A stretch of DNA of 64,000 nucleotides from Melioribacteraceae bacterium (GTDB lineage Bacteria; Bacteroidota; Ignavibacteria; Ignavibacteriales; Melioribacteraceae), in contig JAFGMI010000021.1 in the NCBI GenBank assembly GCA_016927595.1, positions 1-64,000 on the forward strand, read 5' to 3'. The first letter of the stretch is position 1. The number at the start of each line of letters is the position of its first letter. Under the pieces are notes generated by a model. It had not been told where the DNA came from and did no database searches. It worked only from the letters and a program-made list of their open reading frames with translations. The translations under genes and the position numbers were made by a program. Positions 45,099-54,672 of the stretch are shown here, one piece after another.

Positions 45099-46430
45099 TT
45101 ATTCCTTCTGTCTCAATTCGTTTTCATGTAATGATATTGTATAGTGTACTTCTCCGGACTTTTTAATTATACTCATTGTTAATTTACGGTTTTTCCGCTC
45201 ACCTGTTACTTCAATGAATCCGAAGTTTCTATCAGGCAGCAGACTTTCTTCAATCCTGGCTGAATTCGGATATACTCTTGAAGATGGACCTGCAGTAAGC
45301 GGGGATATTGTAAATTCATACAGAGGGTATGTCCCTTGTCTTTCTAATTTTGTAACCTCCGATCTGTGCACATCACCTGTAAGAAATATAACTCCTGGTA
45401 TTTTTTCTGTTGTAATTAAATCAATAATTCTCTTTCTCTCCGATGGGTAAGCAGAATGATTTTCCCCGCCAGGATCCGGATTTAGAAATTGCGTCCCTAT
45501 TACGACAAACTTAAACGGTGCAAAGCTTGAAGTCAAAGCATCCATTAACCAATCTACCTGATGCACACCTAAAATTTCGCGTTCAGTACTCTCCCTGTTT
45601 TCAGGGCTCCTGTAATACCTGTCATCCATCAGGAAGAAATCCAGATCTCCCCACTGGAACTGAGTAGTAACACCGGGTTTTCCCATAACACCGAAGGATG
45701 GATTAGCCCAGAATAATTTAAACACTTCAAGTGTTGTTGCCTTATTCCAGAAACTGCGGTCGCTGTTATTCGGTCCGAAGTCGTGATCATCCCATGTAGC
45801 ATAGTGGTGAGTATTTGCAAGCAACTTTTGAAGCTCATCAGTACTTCTGGTGTGAGTGTATCTTTTCAGTATCGAGGATCTTGCAGACCAGTCAGCCTCC
45901 CGCAAATAAACATTATCACCCATCCAGATCATGAACTCAGGCTTACCTGAATAAACATGCTCAAGAATTTCATACTCACCGCCGTAAGGTTTACCTGGTC
46001 TGTCGTATTCATCTTCATTAATGTACAAACAGCTGGCAAAAGCAAATTTGATACCTGGAGGATTTTTTCGCCACTGCCACAATTCCTGTGTCTTAAATTT
46101 TGTCGGGTAACCGAATTCCAGTAAATGATCGTTTATATAAACCGAGTAATTGTATTCTTTGCCTGGTTCCAACTGATCTGCAATTAATTTCGCAGTGAAA
46201 GCATCAACTTTTTTGGTATTTACTACATCTGTAGAATACTTAATGGCATGATTAAATTTATCCCAGTATTCAATTCTTACTGATGCCGGCGCCGTTGTCT
46301 GAATCCATATACTCACCTCACGCATCGTTGAATATCCCAGCATCGGACCTGACTGCAGCAGGCTGTTTTGAGCTTTAGTGTTAATTATTGTGACGAATAC
46401 AATTACTGTAAGAAGTATTTTATACCTCAA
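45099..46430 (-). CDS. PhoD-like alkaline phosphatase D family protein
   Basis: FAFASCLYINEDEYDRPG, FMIWMGDNVYLREADW, YATWDDHDFGPNNSDR, FLTGDVHRSEV. Confidence 0.93.
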   Translation of the reverse strand: MRYKILLTVIVFVTIINTKAQNSLLQSGPMLGYSTMREVSIWIQTTAPASVRIEYWDKFNHAIKYSTDVVNTKKVDAFTAKLIADQLEPGKEYNYSVYINDHLLEFGYPTKFKTQELWQWRKNPPGIKFAFASCLYINEDEYDRPGKPYGGEYEILEHVYSGKPEFMIWMGDNVYLREADWSARSSILKRYTHTRSTDELQKLLANTHHYATWDDHDFGPNNSDRSFWNKATTLEVFKLFWANPSFGVMGKPGVTTQFQWGDLDFFLMDDRYYRSPENRESTEREILGVHQVDWLMDALTSSFAPFKFVVIGTQFLNPDPGGENHSAYPSERKRIIDLITTEKIPGVIFLTGDVHRSEVTKLERQGTYPLYEFTISPLTAGPSSRVYPNSARIEESLLPDRNFGFIEVTGERKNRKLTMSIIKKSGEVHYTISLHENELRQKE

Positions 46431-46526
46431 TTTTCACCTCTTATCGCTTTAATATTTTTATAATTTTATCACTAAATTAAGAAAGTGCAAATTAGCTATT
46501 CCACTGTAAACAATATAATAATTGAA

Positions 46527-46934
46527 ATGAGAAAATCTTATTTAATTTTGTTGAGTATACTTTTATCGGTCACTATTTTCAACTCTTGCGACGATACTGT
46601 AACCGGTAATGATATTGATAATAGATTAATCCCCGATAAAGACGTAAGTTTCCAGACACATCTCCTCCCTGTTTTTAATGCTAAGTGCAGTACCAGCGGA
46701 TGTCATGATAACGTTTCGATGGCTGGAGGCTACTCGATGGTTTCGTGGTCATCAGTCGTGGAGCCTGGAATCGTGAATCCCTTCAGCGCTGAAACAAGCA
46801 TTATTATCTGGCGGATTGATCCCAGATACGGATTCGATCCAATGCCGCCGCTTGGACAGCCGGTTACACCCATGACGGAAGATCAGATTCAGGGTGTTGT
46901 TACATGGATAAACGAAGGCGCAAAAAACAACTAG
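46527..46934 (+). CDS. Putative c-type cytochrome lipoprotein (CX4CH)
   Basis: MRKSYLILLSILLSVTIFNSCDD lipobox; heme-binding-like KCSTSGCHD; MPPLGQPVTPMTEDQIQGVVTWINEGAKNN. Start moved from GTG 46485 to ATG 46527. Confidence 0.75.
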   Translation: MRKSYLILLSILLSVTIFNSCDDTVTGNDIDNRLIPDKDVSFQTHLLPVFNAKCSTSGCHDNVSMAGGYSMVSWSSVVEPGIVNPFSAETSIIIWRIDPRYGFDPMPPLGQPVTPMTEDQIQGVVTWINEGAKNN

Positions 46935-46952
46935 ATTTTAACCAATAAATAA

Positions 46953-47438
46953 ATGAAAAACATTTCTTCAGACGATCTTGATGAAATTAAGAGCGGTGTA
47001 TACCTTCTTGAAATTTTTGCTGAAAAACAATTTAAGATCAACGTGAAAAAGTTTAATAAAATTATATTCCCCGCAGGTTATTATTATTACGCAGGATCTG
47101 CTCAGAAAAGTCTGGACAAACGTATTAAAAGGCACTTCAGACAAGCTAAAAATTTACATTGGCACATTGATCATATAACGACAAAAAAAGAGATCCAAAT
47201 TCAATGCGTAATAATCTTTCCCGGCTATACTAAAGAAACCGAATCTCGCCTGGCAAATTCTTTAGAAGGAATAGCGGGTATAAAAATTACTGCACATGGA
47301 TTCGGAAACTCTGATACGAAAGATACCAAGACTCATCTGTTTCATTCAAAGCGCAGATTAAATCACAGCCATTTTTCAGACCGGTACCATTCAACCGTGC
47401 GTTTCATACCATCCTCCAGCGAAAATTCCGGAGTATAG
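46953..47438 (+). CDS. DUF123/GIY-YIG-like nuclease-fold protein
   Basis: SGVYLLEIFAEK...IIFPAGYYYYAGSAQKSLDKRIKRHFRQAKNLHWHIDHIT. Confidence 0.82.
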   Translation: MKNISSDDLDEIKSGVYLLEIFAEKQFKINVKKFNKIIFPAGYYYYAGSAQKSLDKRIKRHFRQAKNLHWHIDHITTKKEIQIQCVIIFPGYTKETESRLANSLEGIAGIKITAHGFGNSDTKDTKTHLFHSKRRLNHSHFSDRYHSTVRFIPSSSENSGV

Positions 47439-48355
47439 CCCAGTTCTTTTTCAGCCTTTGTTATATCGCACGTCCAGTACCTCTGCACAAAATCCCTTGC
47501 CTTTTCTATATTAAACGTTGCCGCTTTTGAACTGAATAATGAAAACAATTCTGCAAAAAACGCAACTGTATAGACTAAGAAATGAGGGAATCTGAGTGTA
47601 ACCGCTTTCTTGCCCATAGCTGCTGATATAGCTTTACTGATACGATGCCATGTATAATACTCTTTCGAACTGATAAAGTAAGTCTGCGATTCTGCATTTT
47701 CTTTTGTGGCTGCCAGGTACATACCGTTAGCAAGATCTTTTACATAAATTATACTTACTTTTTTTTCATCGAATCCCACCATAGTCATCAGTCCGTTTTT
47801 GTAGGTCTTAAGAACCAAATAAATTTCCGTATCACGTTCTCCGTAAACAGCAGGTGCTCTTATTATTGTGATTGGTATTTTATCCATAAAACTTTGTGCA
47901 AGTCTTTCCTGAGCTAATTTACTTTTGCCGTATCTGGTTATTGGTCGTGGTTCTGTCTCCTCATTATTGGCAAGATCTGATTTGCTTGGTCCCGATGCCG
48001 TTTGGCTGCTTACAATCAGCACTCTCTTAATACCCGGATTAACCTTCACAACTGTTCCGAGAAGATTTTTTGTAGTTTCAACATTACCTCTTAAATAGTC
48101 CTCGTTCCGTTTTGCTTTTACTACTCCAGCAATATGGAATAAATAATCCGCATCTTTGAGCACGTCTTCAAGCGCATGCGTATCAAAGAGTCCGCATTTA
48201 ATTATCTCCACAGGTTTATTTTCGAGCCATCTGAGATTACTGCTCTCCCTAACAATACATTTAACAATATGACCTTTCTCAATTAGGAGGTCTACCATAT
48301 GGCTTCCTACAAAACCGGAGCCGCCAGTTACAACAGATATAGTTTTACTTTCCAT
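47363..48355 (-). CDS. NAD(P)-dependent extended SDR epimerase/reductase (candidate ceramide-pathway reductase)
   Basis: VVTGGSGFVGSHMVDLLIEKGH, ITRYGKSKLAQERLA (YxxxK), IIRAPAVYGERD. Start at M27 of the track ORF (48355). Confidence 0.88.
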   Translation of the reverse strand: MESKTISVVTGGSGFVGSHMVDLLIEKGHIVKCIVRESSNLRWLENKPVEIIKCGLFDTHALEDVLKDADYLFHIAGVVKAKRNEDYLRGNVETTKNLLGTVVKVNPGIKRVLIVSSQTASGPSKSDLANNEETEPRPITRYGKSKLAQERLAQSFMDKIPITIIRAPAVYGERDTEIYLVLKTYKNGLMTMVGFDEKKVSIIYVKDLANGMYLAATKENAESQTYFISSKEYYTWHRISKAISAAMGKKAVTLRFPHFLVYTVAFFAELFSLFSSKAATFNIEKARDFVQRYWTCDITKAEKELGYTPEFSLEDGMKRTVEWYRSEKWL

Positions 48356-48483
48356 AAGATTATATAAATTATTGTTATGATTGATTTTATAGAGATTAAA
48401 TAATAATTTTGCCTGATTCTTATTTTTGAACAATCACAAAATAATAAAATTACCTCACTAAATTATAATTCCAGGAGGACTAA

Positions 48484-49674
48484 TTGGATTTATTCAAGAA
48501 GTGTTACGACTTTACACGAGCTGACGAAGTAAAAGCAATGGGAGTATATCCATACTTCAGAGCCATAGAGGAAAACGAAGGACCTGTTGTACAAATTGAA
48601 GGCAGAAAAATTGTAATGGCAGGATCAAATAATTACCTTGGATTAACAGCCCATCCAAAAGTTAAAGAAGCAGCTATAAAGGCAGTTGAAAAATACGGTA
48701 CTGGTTGTTCGGGCTCTCGATACCTTACCGGTACGCTGGATCTTCATATAGAACTTGAAGAAAAACTTGCTAAATTTTTCAATAAGGAAGCGGTAATGCT
48801 TTACAGCACTGGCTATCAGACTGCACAGGGAATTATTCCCACCTTAGTTCAGCGTGGCGAATACGTTGTTTCGGATAAAGATAATCACGCCTGTATTGTT
48901 GCAGGAAATTTGATGGCAAGAGGTGCTACCGCCGATGTCCTTCGGTACAAACATGCCGACATGAAGGATTTGGAAAGAGTTATCAGCAAGGTAGATAAAG
49001 ATATCCCTAAATTAATAGTGAGCGACGGCGTTTTCAGTACAGGAGGTGAAATTGTTGATTTACCCGAACTGGTTAAACTTGCCAAAGAATATAATGCAAA
49101 AATTTTAATAGATGATGCACATGCCGTTGGTGTAATCGGTAAAGGCGGCAGGGGTACTGCAAGTGAATTCGATCTTGAAGATCAAGTAGATATGACAATG
49201 GGTACTTTCAGCAAGACCTTTGCTTCACTAGGCGGTTTCGTGGCAGCCGAAGCAAAAGTAATAGATTATCTCAAACACCACTCACCTGCACTGATATTCA
49301 GCGCATCACCTACACCTGCATCAGTTGCCGCTGCACTGGCAGCTTTAGAGATATTAGAAGCAGAACCCTGGAGAGTAGATAAATTAGTAAGTAATGCCGA
49401 CAGAGTACGAAAAGCCTTAACCGAAGCAGGATTCACGGTAATAGATGGAAGAACCGGAATTGTTCCCGTAATTGTAGGTGATGACGGACTTGCATTTCAA
49501 ATGTGGCGCAAGCTTTTTGATGCCGGTGTTTTCGTTAATGTATTTATTTCTCCCGGTGTGCCTCAGGGCAGACAAATGATGCGTACAAGTTACATGGCTA
49601 CACATGAAGATGAACATCTTGATTATATAGTGAATACATTCATTAAAGTCGGGCAGGAACTGGGGTTGGTCTAA
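48484..49674 (+). CDS. spt: PLP-dependent alpha-oxoamine synthase, serine palmitoyltransferase-like
   Basis: [99 protein letters not shown] with TTG start. Confidence 0.88.
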   Translation: MDLFKKCYDFTRADEVKAMGVYPYFRAIEENEGPVVQIEGRKIVMAGSNNYLGLTAHPKVKEAAIKAVEKYGTGCSGSRYLTGTLDLHIELEEKLAKFFNKEAVMLYSTGYQTAQGIIPTLVQRGEYVVSDKDNHACIVAGNLMARGATADVLRYKHADMKDLERVISKVDKDIPKLIVSDGVFSTGGEIVDLPELVKLAKEYNAKILIDDAHAVGVIGKGGRGTASEFDLEDQVDMTMGTFSKTFASLGGFVAAEAKVIDYLKHHSPALIFSASPTPASVAAALAALEILEAEPWRVDKLVSNADRVRKALTEAGFTVIDGRTGIVPVIVGDDGLAFQMWRKLFDAGVFVNVFISPGVPQGRQMMRTSYMATHEDEHLDYIVNTFIKVGQELGLV

Positions 49675-49696
49675 TTTATGAAATAAATATTATTTT

Positions 49697-49731
49697 AAAG
49701 CATACTGATATTTATTGGTATGCTTTTTTTT
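49697..49731 (+). terminator. Terminator-like hairpin after the SPT gene
   Basis: AAAGCATAC-tgatatttattg-GTATGCTTT + TTTTT; overlaps the spurious upstream start (49715) of the next ORF. Confidence 0.8.
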
Positions 49732-49750
49732 ATTTAATACGGAGCAGTTC

Positions 49751-50869
49751 ATGGATAATGTAGTTATAAAATCTATTGCTAATTCGCAAAGAAAAAAATT
49801 TTTGAAACTTGCTTTTGAAATATACTCCAACGATCCCTACTGGGTTCCGCCTTTATTTTCCGATAAGATGAAAGTACTCAGCAGGGAAAAAAATCCTTTC
49901 TTCCATGAAAATGATCTTGAATTGTTTATCGCTTACAAAAACGGCAAACCAGCCGGAAGAATCGCTGCAATAGAAAATAAACTTCACAACAAAATTCATA
50001 AAGAAAACATCGGATTCATAGGATTTTTTGAATCAGTAAATGATCAGGAAGTTGCCGATAAATTGTTCGACGCTGCTGCTGGCTGGATGAAGCGAAAAGG
50101 CTTCGATTCGATGCGCGGACCTACCAATCCAACAAGCAACGATGAATACGGATTACTTGTTGACGGTTTTAATGATTCACCCAGAATAATGATGAGCTAT
50201 AATCCGAAGTATTATGTTAACTTATTCGAGAATTACGGGTTTACGAAAGCCAAGGATCTTTATGCTTATCATATTCAGAACCAGGAAATGCTGAAGAATG
50301 AAAAGATTAAACGCGTTGCTGAAATTGTAAGAGACCGGTATAAATTGAACATCCGTTCTGTAGATATGAAAAATTTTAAAAAAGAGCTTGGCCTTTTCAA
50401 GTATGTATATAACAAAACATGGGCGCCGAACTGGGGATTTATTCCCATGTCCGATGAAGAGATTGATGCAGCAGCATCTGATCTGAAACCGTTAATAGAT
50501 CCTAACCTCGTCCTCTTCGGTGAAATCAGCGGTGAAATTATTGCAACTGCTCTTGTGCTGCCCGATTATAATGAAATATTCAAATCATTCAGAGGCAGAT
50601 TATTCCCCTTCAACTTTATCAGGATATTTACAAAGAATAAAGATATTACATGGGCGCGTGTAATAGCACTCGGTGTATTGCCTGAATACCAGAAGAAAGG
50701 CATTGACGGTGCGCTTTATTACGATATTTTAAAACGTGCCGCCGAACGTGGAATTATGAGAGGCGAAGCAAGCTGGATACTGGAAGACAACGAAATGATG
50801 AATCGCGGTGCAATAACTATGAACGGTAATATTTATAAAAAATACAGAATATATCAAAAAGCAATCTAG
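49751..50869 (+). CDS. GNAT/YghO-like N-acyltransferase (candidate bacterial ceramide synthase)
   Basis: YSNDPYWVPPLFSDKMKVLSREKNPFFHENDLELFIAYKNGKPAGRIAAIEN, MRGPTNPTSNDEYGLLVDGF, ARVIALGVLPEYQKKGIDGALYYDI; start at ATG 49751 after GGAGCAG. Confidence 0.8.
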   Translation: MDNVVIKSIANSQRKKFLKLAFEIYSNDPYWVPPLFSDKMKVLSREKNPFFHENDLELFIAYKNGKPAGRIAAIENKLHNKIHKENIGFIGFFESVNDQEVADKLFDAAAGWMKRKGFDSMRGPTNPTSNDEYGLLVDGFNDSPRIMMSYNPKYYVNLFENYGFTKAKDLYAYHIQNQEMLKNEKIKRVAEIVRDRYKLNIRSVDMKNFKKELGLFKYVYNKTWAPNWGFIPMSDEEIDAAASDLKPLIDPNLVLFGEISGEIIATALVLPDYNEIFKSFRGRLFPFNFIRIFTKNKDITWARVIALGVLPEYQKKGIDGALYYDILKRAAERGIMRGEASWILEDNEMMNRGAITMNGNIYKKYRIYQKAI

Positions 50870-50873
50870 ACAG

Positions 50874-52817
50874 ATGAAAACTTTCTTTGCATTATTTTTT
50901 ATTGCCGCATCACTTCTTGCACAATACAAAACTGAACACCTGGATTTAATAGAGACGACATTTCAGAGACAGTTCGACAGGGAGATTATAAACAAGTACT
51001 TGCAATCCAACGACTCAGCTTCTGTGAATGCAGCCTTATTGAGTATTGCCCACAGCAGAGACACTACTTTTATTCCTATCGTAACTCAAGTTGATTTCAG
51101 GTATTACGAGCATATACTTTTTGCGCTTTCGCAAATCGGACAGTCCGAAAAATCTGCCAGCTATATACTTAGCAAATTGCATGAAGAAACAGATCCTTTA
51201 ATACGTTATAATTTATTTATTTCGATCGGATCAACAGGCGATTCTTCGGACATGTTTTATCTTCTGAACAACTTTAATATTGAGCCGGGAATACCAACTT
51301 CTATTTTCAGATTTCATTCTAGAGATATTCGCTCGGAAGAACAGAATTATTATTTATCTGCAGCATTAAATCAGATTAATAATGATGATTTGCTTTTTGA
51401 AACTTTATTCTCATATTACAGAATCGGACCTCTGGAACGCGACTATAAAAGGTTTTTAGAACTTCTCGCAGAACCGGATTCAAATGTTTCTATCGAGAGC
51501 AGACTTAATACCATTAATTGTCTGAGAAGTATTCATAAGTTTGAGGAAGTTGATGTCTGTGATAAATTAGTCACTCATTCCGATTGGCGGATCCGTTCGG
51601 AAGCTGCTAGGATTTTATGCTATTTTAACTATAAATCATCCGATGAGATTTATAGATACTTAAAACTTATCGATGACGTTAATCCCAATGTGTCACTAAC
51701 TGCTGCGATATCAATCAGGGACATCAGTGTCAACAGTGAATTAACCAGTGTGATAAAAGAATTCATTTTTAATAAAATTAATTCCGGAAAATTATCCACG
51801 AATATAAGAGGCGAACTATTCATATCTCTCTGCAGTATATCTGATAGTGATATACCTGATTTAATTGACCGGTACAGTGATCATATTGAATTTAAATTCC
51901 TGAATCAGGCAGTGAGTTATTATGATAACAGCCCTGTTTGGATATATGATTTTTTAAGCGGACAACTCCCTTCCGCGAAAGAAACTGATTTATTGAGTAT
52001 CGTCCCTCCCCTTCTTAAACTGCAGGGGAAATTAGTTGACTTTGAAGATTACGATAAGACAGTCTTGACTCTTCTAAATTCCGGTTACCCATCAACGATT
52101 TCTATAGTTGCCGATGGTATTGATTCATTATTTATCATGCGGAACAGCAATATATTACAGCAGATTATTCTGGATAAATCTTTTCAACATATGAACGATG
52201 CGCAGTTTGTGGAGAGCATTTTTTCCCTTATAAATTTAAGCAGCAAAATTTCACATCAATTTAATGCAACCATAACTGCATTGCTGGCAAATTCAGGATT
52301 GAAATCAATCAGATCCAAACTGAATTTAGGTGATAAAAAAGTTAATACAAAATTGCCCGGCATATTTAATAAAATAATTGAATCGGCATTTAAGTATTCA
52401 GGTGCTATAGTTTCAACATCAAAAGGGAATTTTAAAATAAAATTTCTTCCCGGCTACGCACCTGTTTCAACCGGTAATTTTTGTTATCTGGCTGAGCAAA
52501 ATTATTTTGATGATGTAACTTTTCACCGTGTAGTTCCGGACTTTGTAATACAAACCGGCGACAGCAGCGGTACAGGCTGGGGAGGTCCGGGTTACGAAAT
52601 TATTTCAGAATTCTCTCCGTTACATTTCAAACGAGGGTATGCAGGAATGGCGAGTGCAGGATTTGATACCGAAGGTTCTCAATGGTTTGTGATGCACAGC
52701 TATCATCCGCATCTGAACGGAAGATATAGTATCTGGGGTATTGTAACCGAAGGCATGAGCGTGGTCGACGAAATCGATCAGGAAGATAAGATATTATCCA
52801 TCGAGTTAAAGAGATAG
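50874..52817 (+). CDS. Secreted HEAT-repeat/cyclophilin-type peptidyl-prolyl isomerase fusion
   Basis: Signal peptide; helical repeat region ~aa 30-480; C-terminal cyclophilin VTFHRVVPDFVIQTGDSSGTGWGGPGYEI...GSQWFVMHSYHPHLNGRYSIWGIVTEG. Confidence 0.88.
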   Translation: MKTFFALFFIAASLLAQYKTEHLDLIETTFQRQFDREIINKYLQSNDSASVNAALLSIAHSRDTTFIPIVTQVDFRYYEHILFALSQIGQSEKSASYILSKLHEETDPLIRYNLFISIGSTGDSSDMFYLLNNFNIEPGIPTSIFRFHSRDIRSEEQNYYLSAALNQINNDDLLFETLFSYYRIGPLERDYKRFLELLAEPDSNVSIESRLNTINCLRSIHKFEEVDVCDKLVTHSDWRIRSEAARILCYFNYKSSDEIYRYLKLIDDVNPNVSLTAAISIRDISVNSELTSVIKEFIFNKINSGKLSTNIRGELFISLCSISDSDIPDLIDRYSDHIEFKFLNQAVSYYDNSPVWIYDFLSGQLPSAKETDLLSIVPPLLKLQGKLVDFEDYDKTVLTLLNSGYPSTISIVADGIDSLFIMRNSNILQQIILDKSFQHMNDAQFVESIFSLINLSSKISHQFNATITALLANSGLKSIRSKLNLGDKKVNTKLPGIFNKIIESAFKYSGAIVSTSKGNFKIKFLPGYAPVSTGNFCYLAEQNYFDDVTFHRVVPDFVIQTGDSSGTGWGGPGYEIISEFSPLHFKRGYAGMASAGFDTEGSQWFVMHSYHPHLNGRYSIWGIVTEGMSVVDEIDQEDKILSIELKR

Positions 52818-52846
52818 CCTGTCAGACCGACTTGGATAGATGCCGT

Positions 52847-53731
52847 TTATTTTTCCATCGCTTCAAGATATTTTGACGTATGACCCACATCTATTCTCTG
52901 AAGGACATTAAATATTGATTTATCTTCATAGTCATTCAGATAATCTATAATTTCCCCATATTTAGCATCGAAGAATACATTAAGTAAAACACTTCTCTTG
53001 TTAATTTTCTTTTTCAGATTATCAATATTAGTTATCATTTTTATTATCGATTCGTGCGTTTTATTTTTATCCAGATAATACATATCGATACCATAATAAT
53101 GATAATCAGTAAAATCATTCCTGAATCCGGCAAAATTTGCACTTAATAGTTCATCTACAAGTGCCCTTTTATTATAAGCAGTACTCTTAGACAACCAGCC
53201 GTCGGAATAACTGCTCGATGCACCTTTTACGGCTACATTCAGGGCTTTGTTAAAAAACTCGGTGCCTGATTCATACTCGTATGATTCGTTCATGAACCCA
53301 ATAATTATAAAAGCATAGAAATCAAGAAAACTGGTTAATGGATCAAAATCAGTCTGATTGAAATACATTGACTGATTCTTCTCGTATTCAAATGTCCAGG
53401 TATTATCCATTAACGATAACATAAGAGTACTCTTTTCCTGCCCTTCAATGGGTCGCTGGCAGGTAATCACTACCTGAGCATTATAGTTTGTCTCACCGCT
53501 TGCCCCTGTAAAAAACACATTAAAATTGCACTTAATGCGAAGCCATTCCCAGCTACCACCGCTGAATTGTGAATTATTTAAATAATCTTCAATCTGCTGA
53601 CTGAAATCAACCAATTTATCCTGGTATTCACTTGGAAGCTGCTCATAATTAACACTTACATCTGCTTCCAGTTCCTGTGGAAAAATCATACAAGCAGGTA
53701 TCAGAAAAACGAATATGATAAGTTTTTTCAT
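52847..53731 (-). CDS. DUF4835/PorD-like protein
   Basis: LEADVSVNYEQL...DKLVDFSQQIEDYLNNSQFSGGSWEWLRIKCNFNVFFTG...FYAFIIIGFMNESYEYESGTEFFNKA. Confidence 0.8.
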   Translation of the reverse strand: MKKLIIFVFLIPACMIFPQELEADVSVNYEQLPSEYQDKLVDFSQQIEDYLNNSQFSGGSWEWLRIKCNFNVFFTGASGETNYNAQVVITCQRPIEGQEKSTLMLSLMDNTWTFEYEKNQSMYFNQTDFDPLTSFLDFYAFIIIGFMNESYEYESGTEFFNKALNVAVKGASSSYSDGWLSKSTAYNKRALVDELLSANFAGFRNDFTDYHYYGIDMYYLDKNKTHESIIKMITNIDNLKKKINKRSVLLNVFFDAKYGEIIDYLNDYEDKSIFNVLQRIDVGHTSKYLEAMEK

Positions 53732-53804
53732 GTTTATACTCTTACTATTAATATTTGTATTATTGTAATTATATGCATATATTGAGCCACGTATTGAAAT
53801 AAAA

Positions 53805-54668
53805 ATGAAATATGCATTTACAATAGTAACTTATTTCTTACTACTACCGCAATTTAATAGTTCCGCACAAATATTACCAGGTGCTAAAGAAATCTCAATT
53901 TCACATTCAGGTATTGCGACCAGTAACGATGTATTCGCAATTTTTACCAATCCGGCAGGTCTTGCTCAGCCAGAAGATATTGCAGCCGGTATATATTATT
54001 CCCCCAACCCTTTCGGCATGAGTGAACTTTCAACTATATACTGTTCAGCATTGTTCCCTTTCGGTTTTGCTAATTTAGGTGTGGGATATATGCTTTACGG
54101 ATTTAAACTTTACAAGAAAAATATATTATCACTATCATTCAGTGGAAGACCGTTCAACAAATTACTTGCCGGGATTACAGCCAACTATAACAGTATTTCT
54201 ATTCATAATTACGGAACTGCAGGAACGGTCACATTACGTGCAGGGTTATTATATCTAATAAACAATTATTTACGTTTTGGATTTTCGGTTGATAATATAA
54301 CACGTGAAAGTTTCGGCGATTACGGAGCTCAGTTACCATCTGCTCTTACCTCCGGATTTACATTTATTCTGGATGACATTCTAAGACTAAGCACAGCAAT
54401 TTATTCCGAATTGAATTCGAATACCGCCGTGAGTATTGGTATTGATTATGAGATTATAAAGTGGTTCAGTTTCCGGTTCGGATTCATGGACGAGCCTGTT
54501 TCTTTCTCATCCGGATTCGGATTAAATTATTCATCCTTCGAATTCAACTATGCTCTATTTACCCACCGTTCACTTGGAATTACACACCAGTTCGATACAA
54601 TAATTCATTTCGGTTCTAATAATTCGATATCAGTAAAAACAAACGATCATTATAATATCGATAGATAA
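53805..54668 (+). CDS. PorV/PorQ-like outer-membrane beta-barrel protein
   Basis: Signal peptide, GAKEISISHSGIATSNDVFAIFTNPAGLAQ, alternating amphipathic strands. Confidence 0.72.
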   Translation: MKYAFTIVTYFLLLPQFNSSAQILPGAKEISISHSGIATSNDVFAIFTNPAGLAQPEDIAAGIYYSPNPFGMSELSTIYCSALFPFGFANLGVGYMLYGFKLYKKNILSLSFSGRPFNKLLAGITANYNSISIHNYGTAGTVTLRAGLLYLINNYLRFGFSVDNITRESFGDYGAQLPSALTSGFTFILDDILRLSTAIYSELNSNTAVSIGIDYEIIKWFSFRFGFMDEPVSFSSGFGLNYSSFEFNYALFTHRSLGITHQFDTIIHFGSNNSISVKTNDHYNIDR

Positions 54669-54672
54669 TAAA

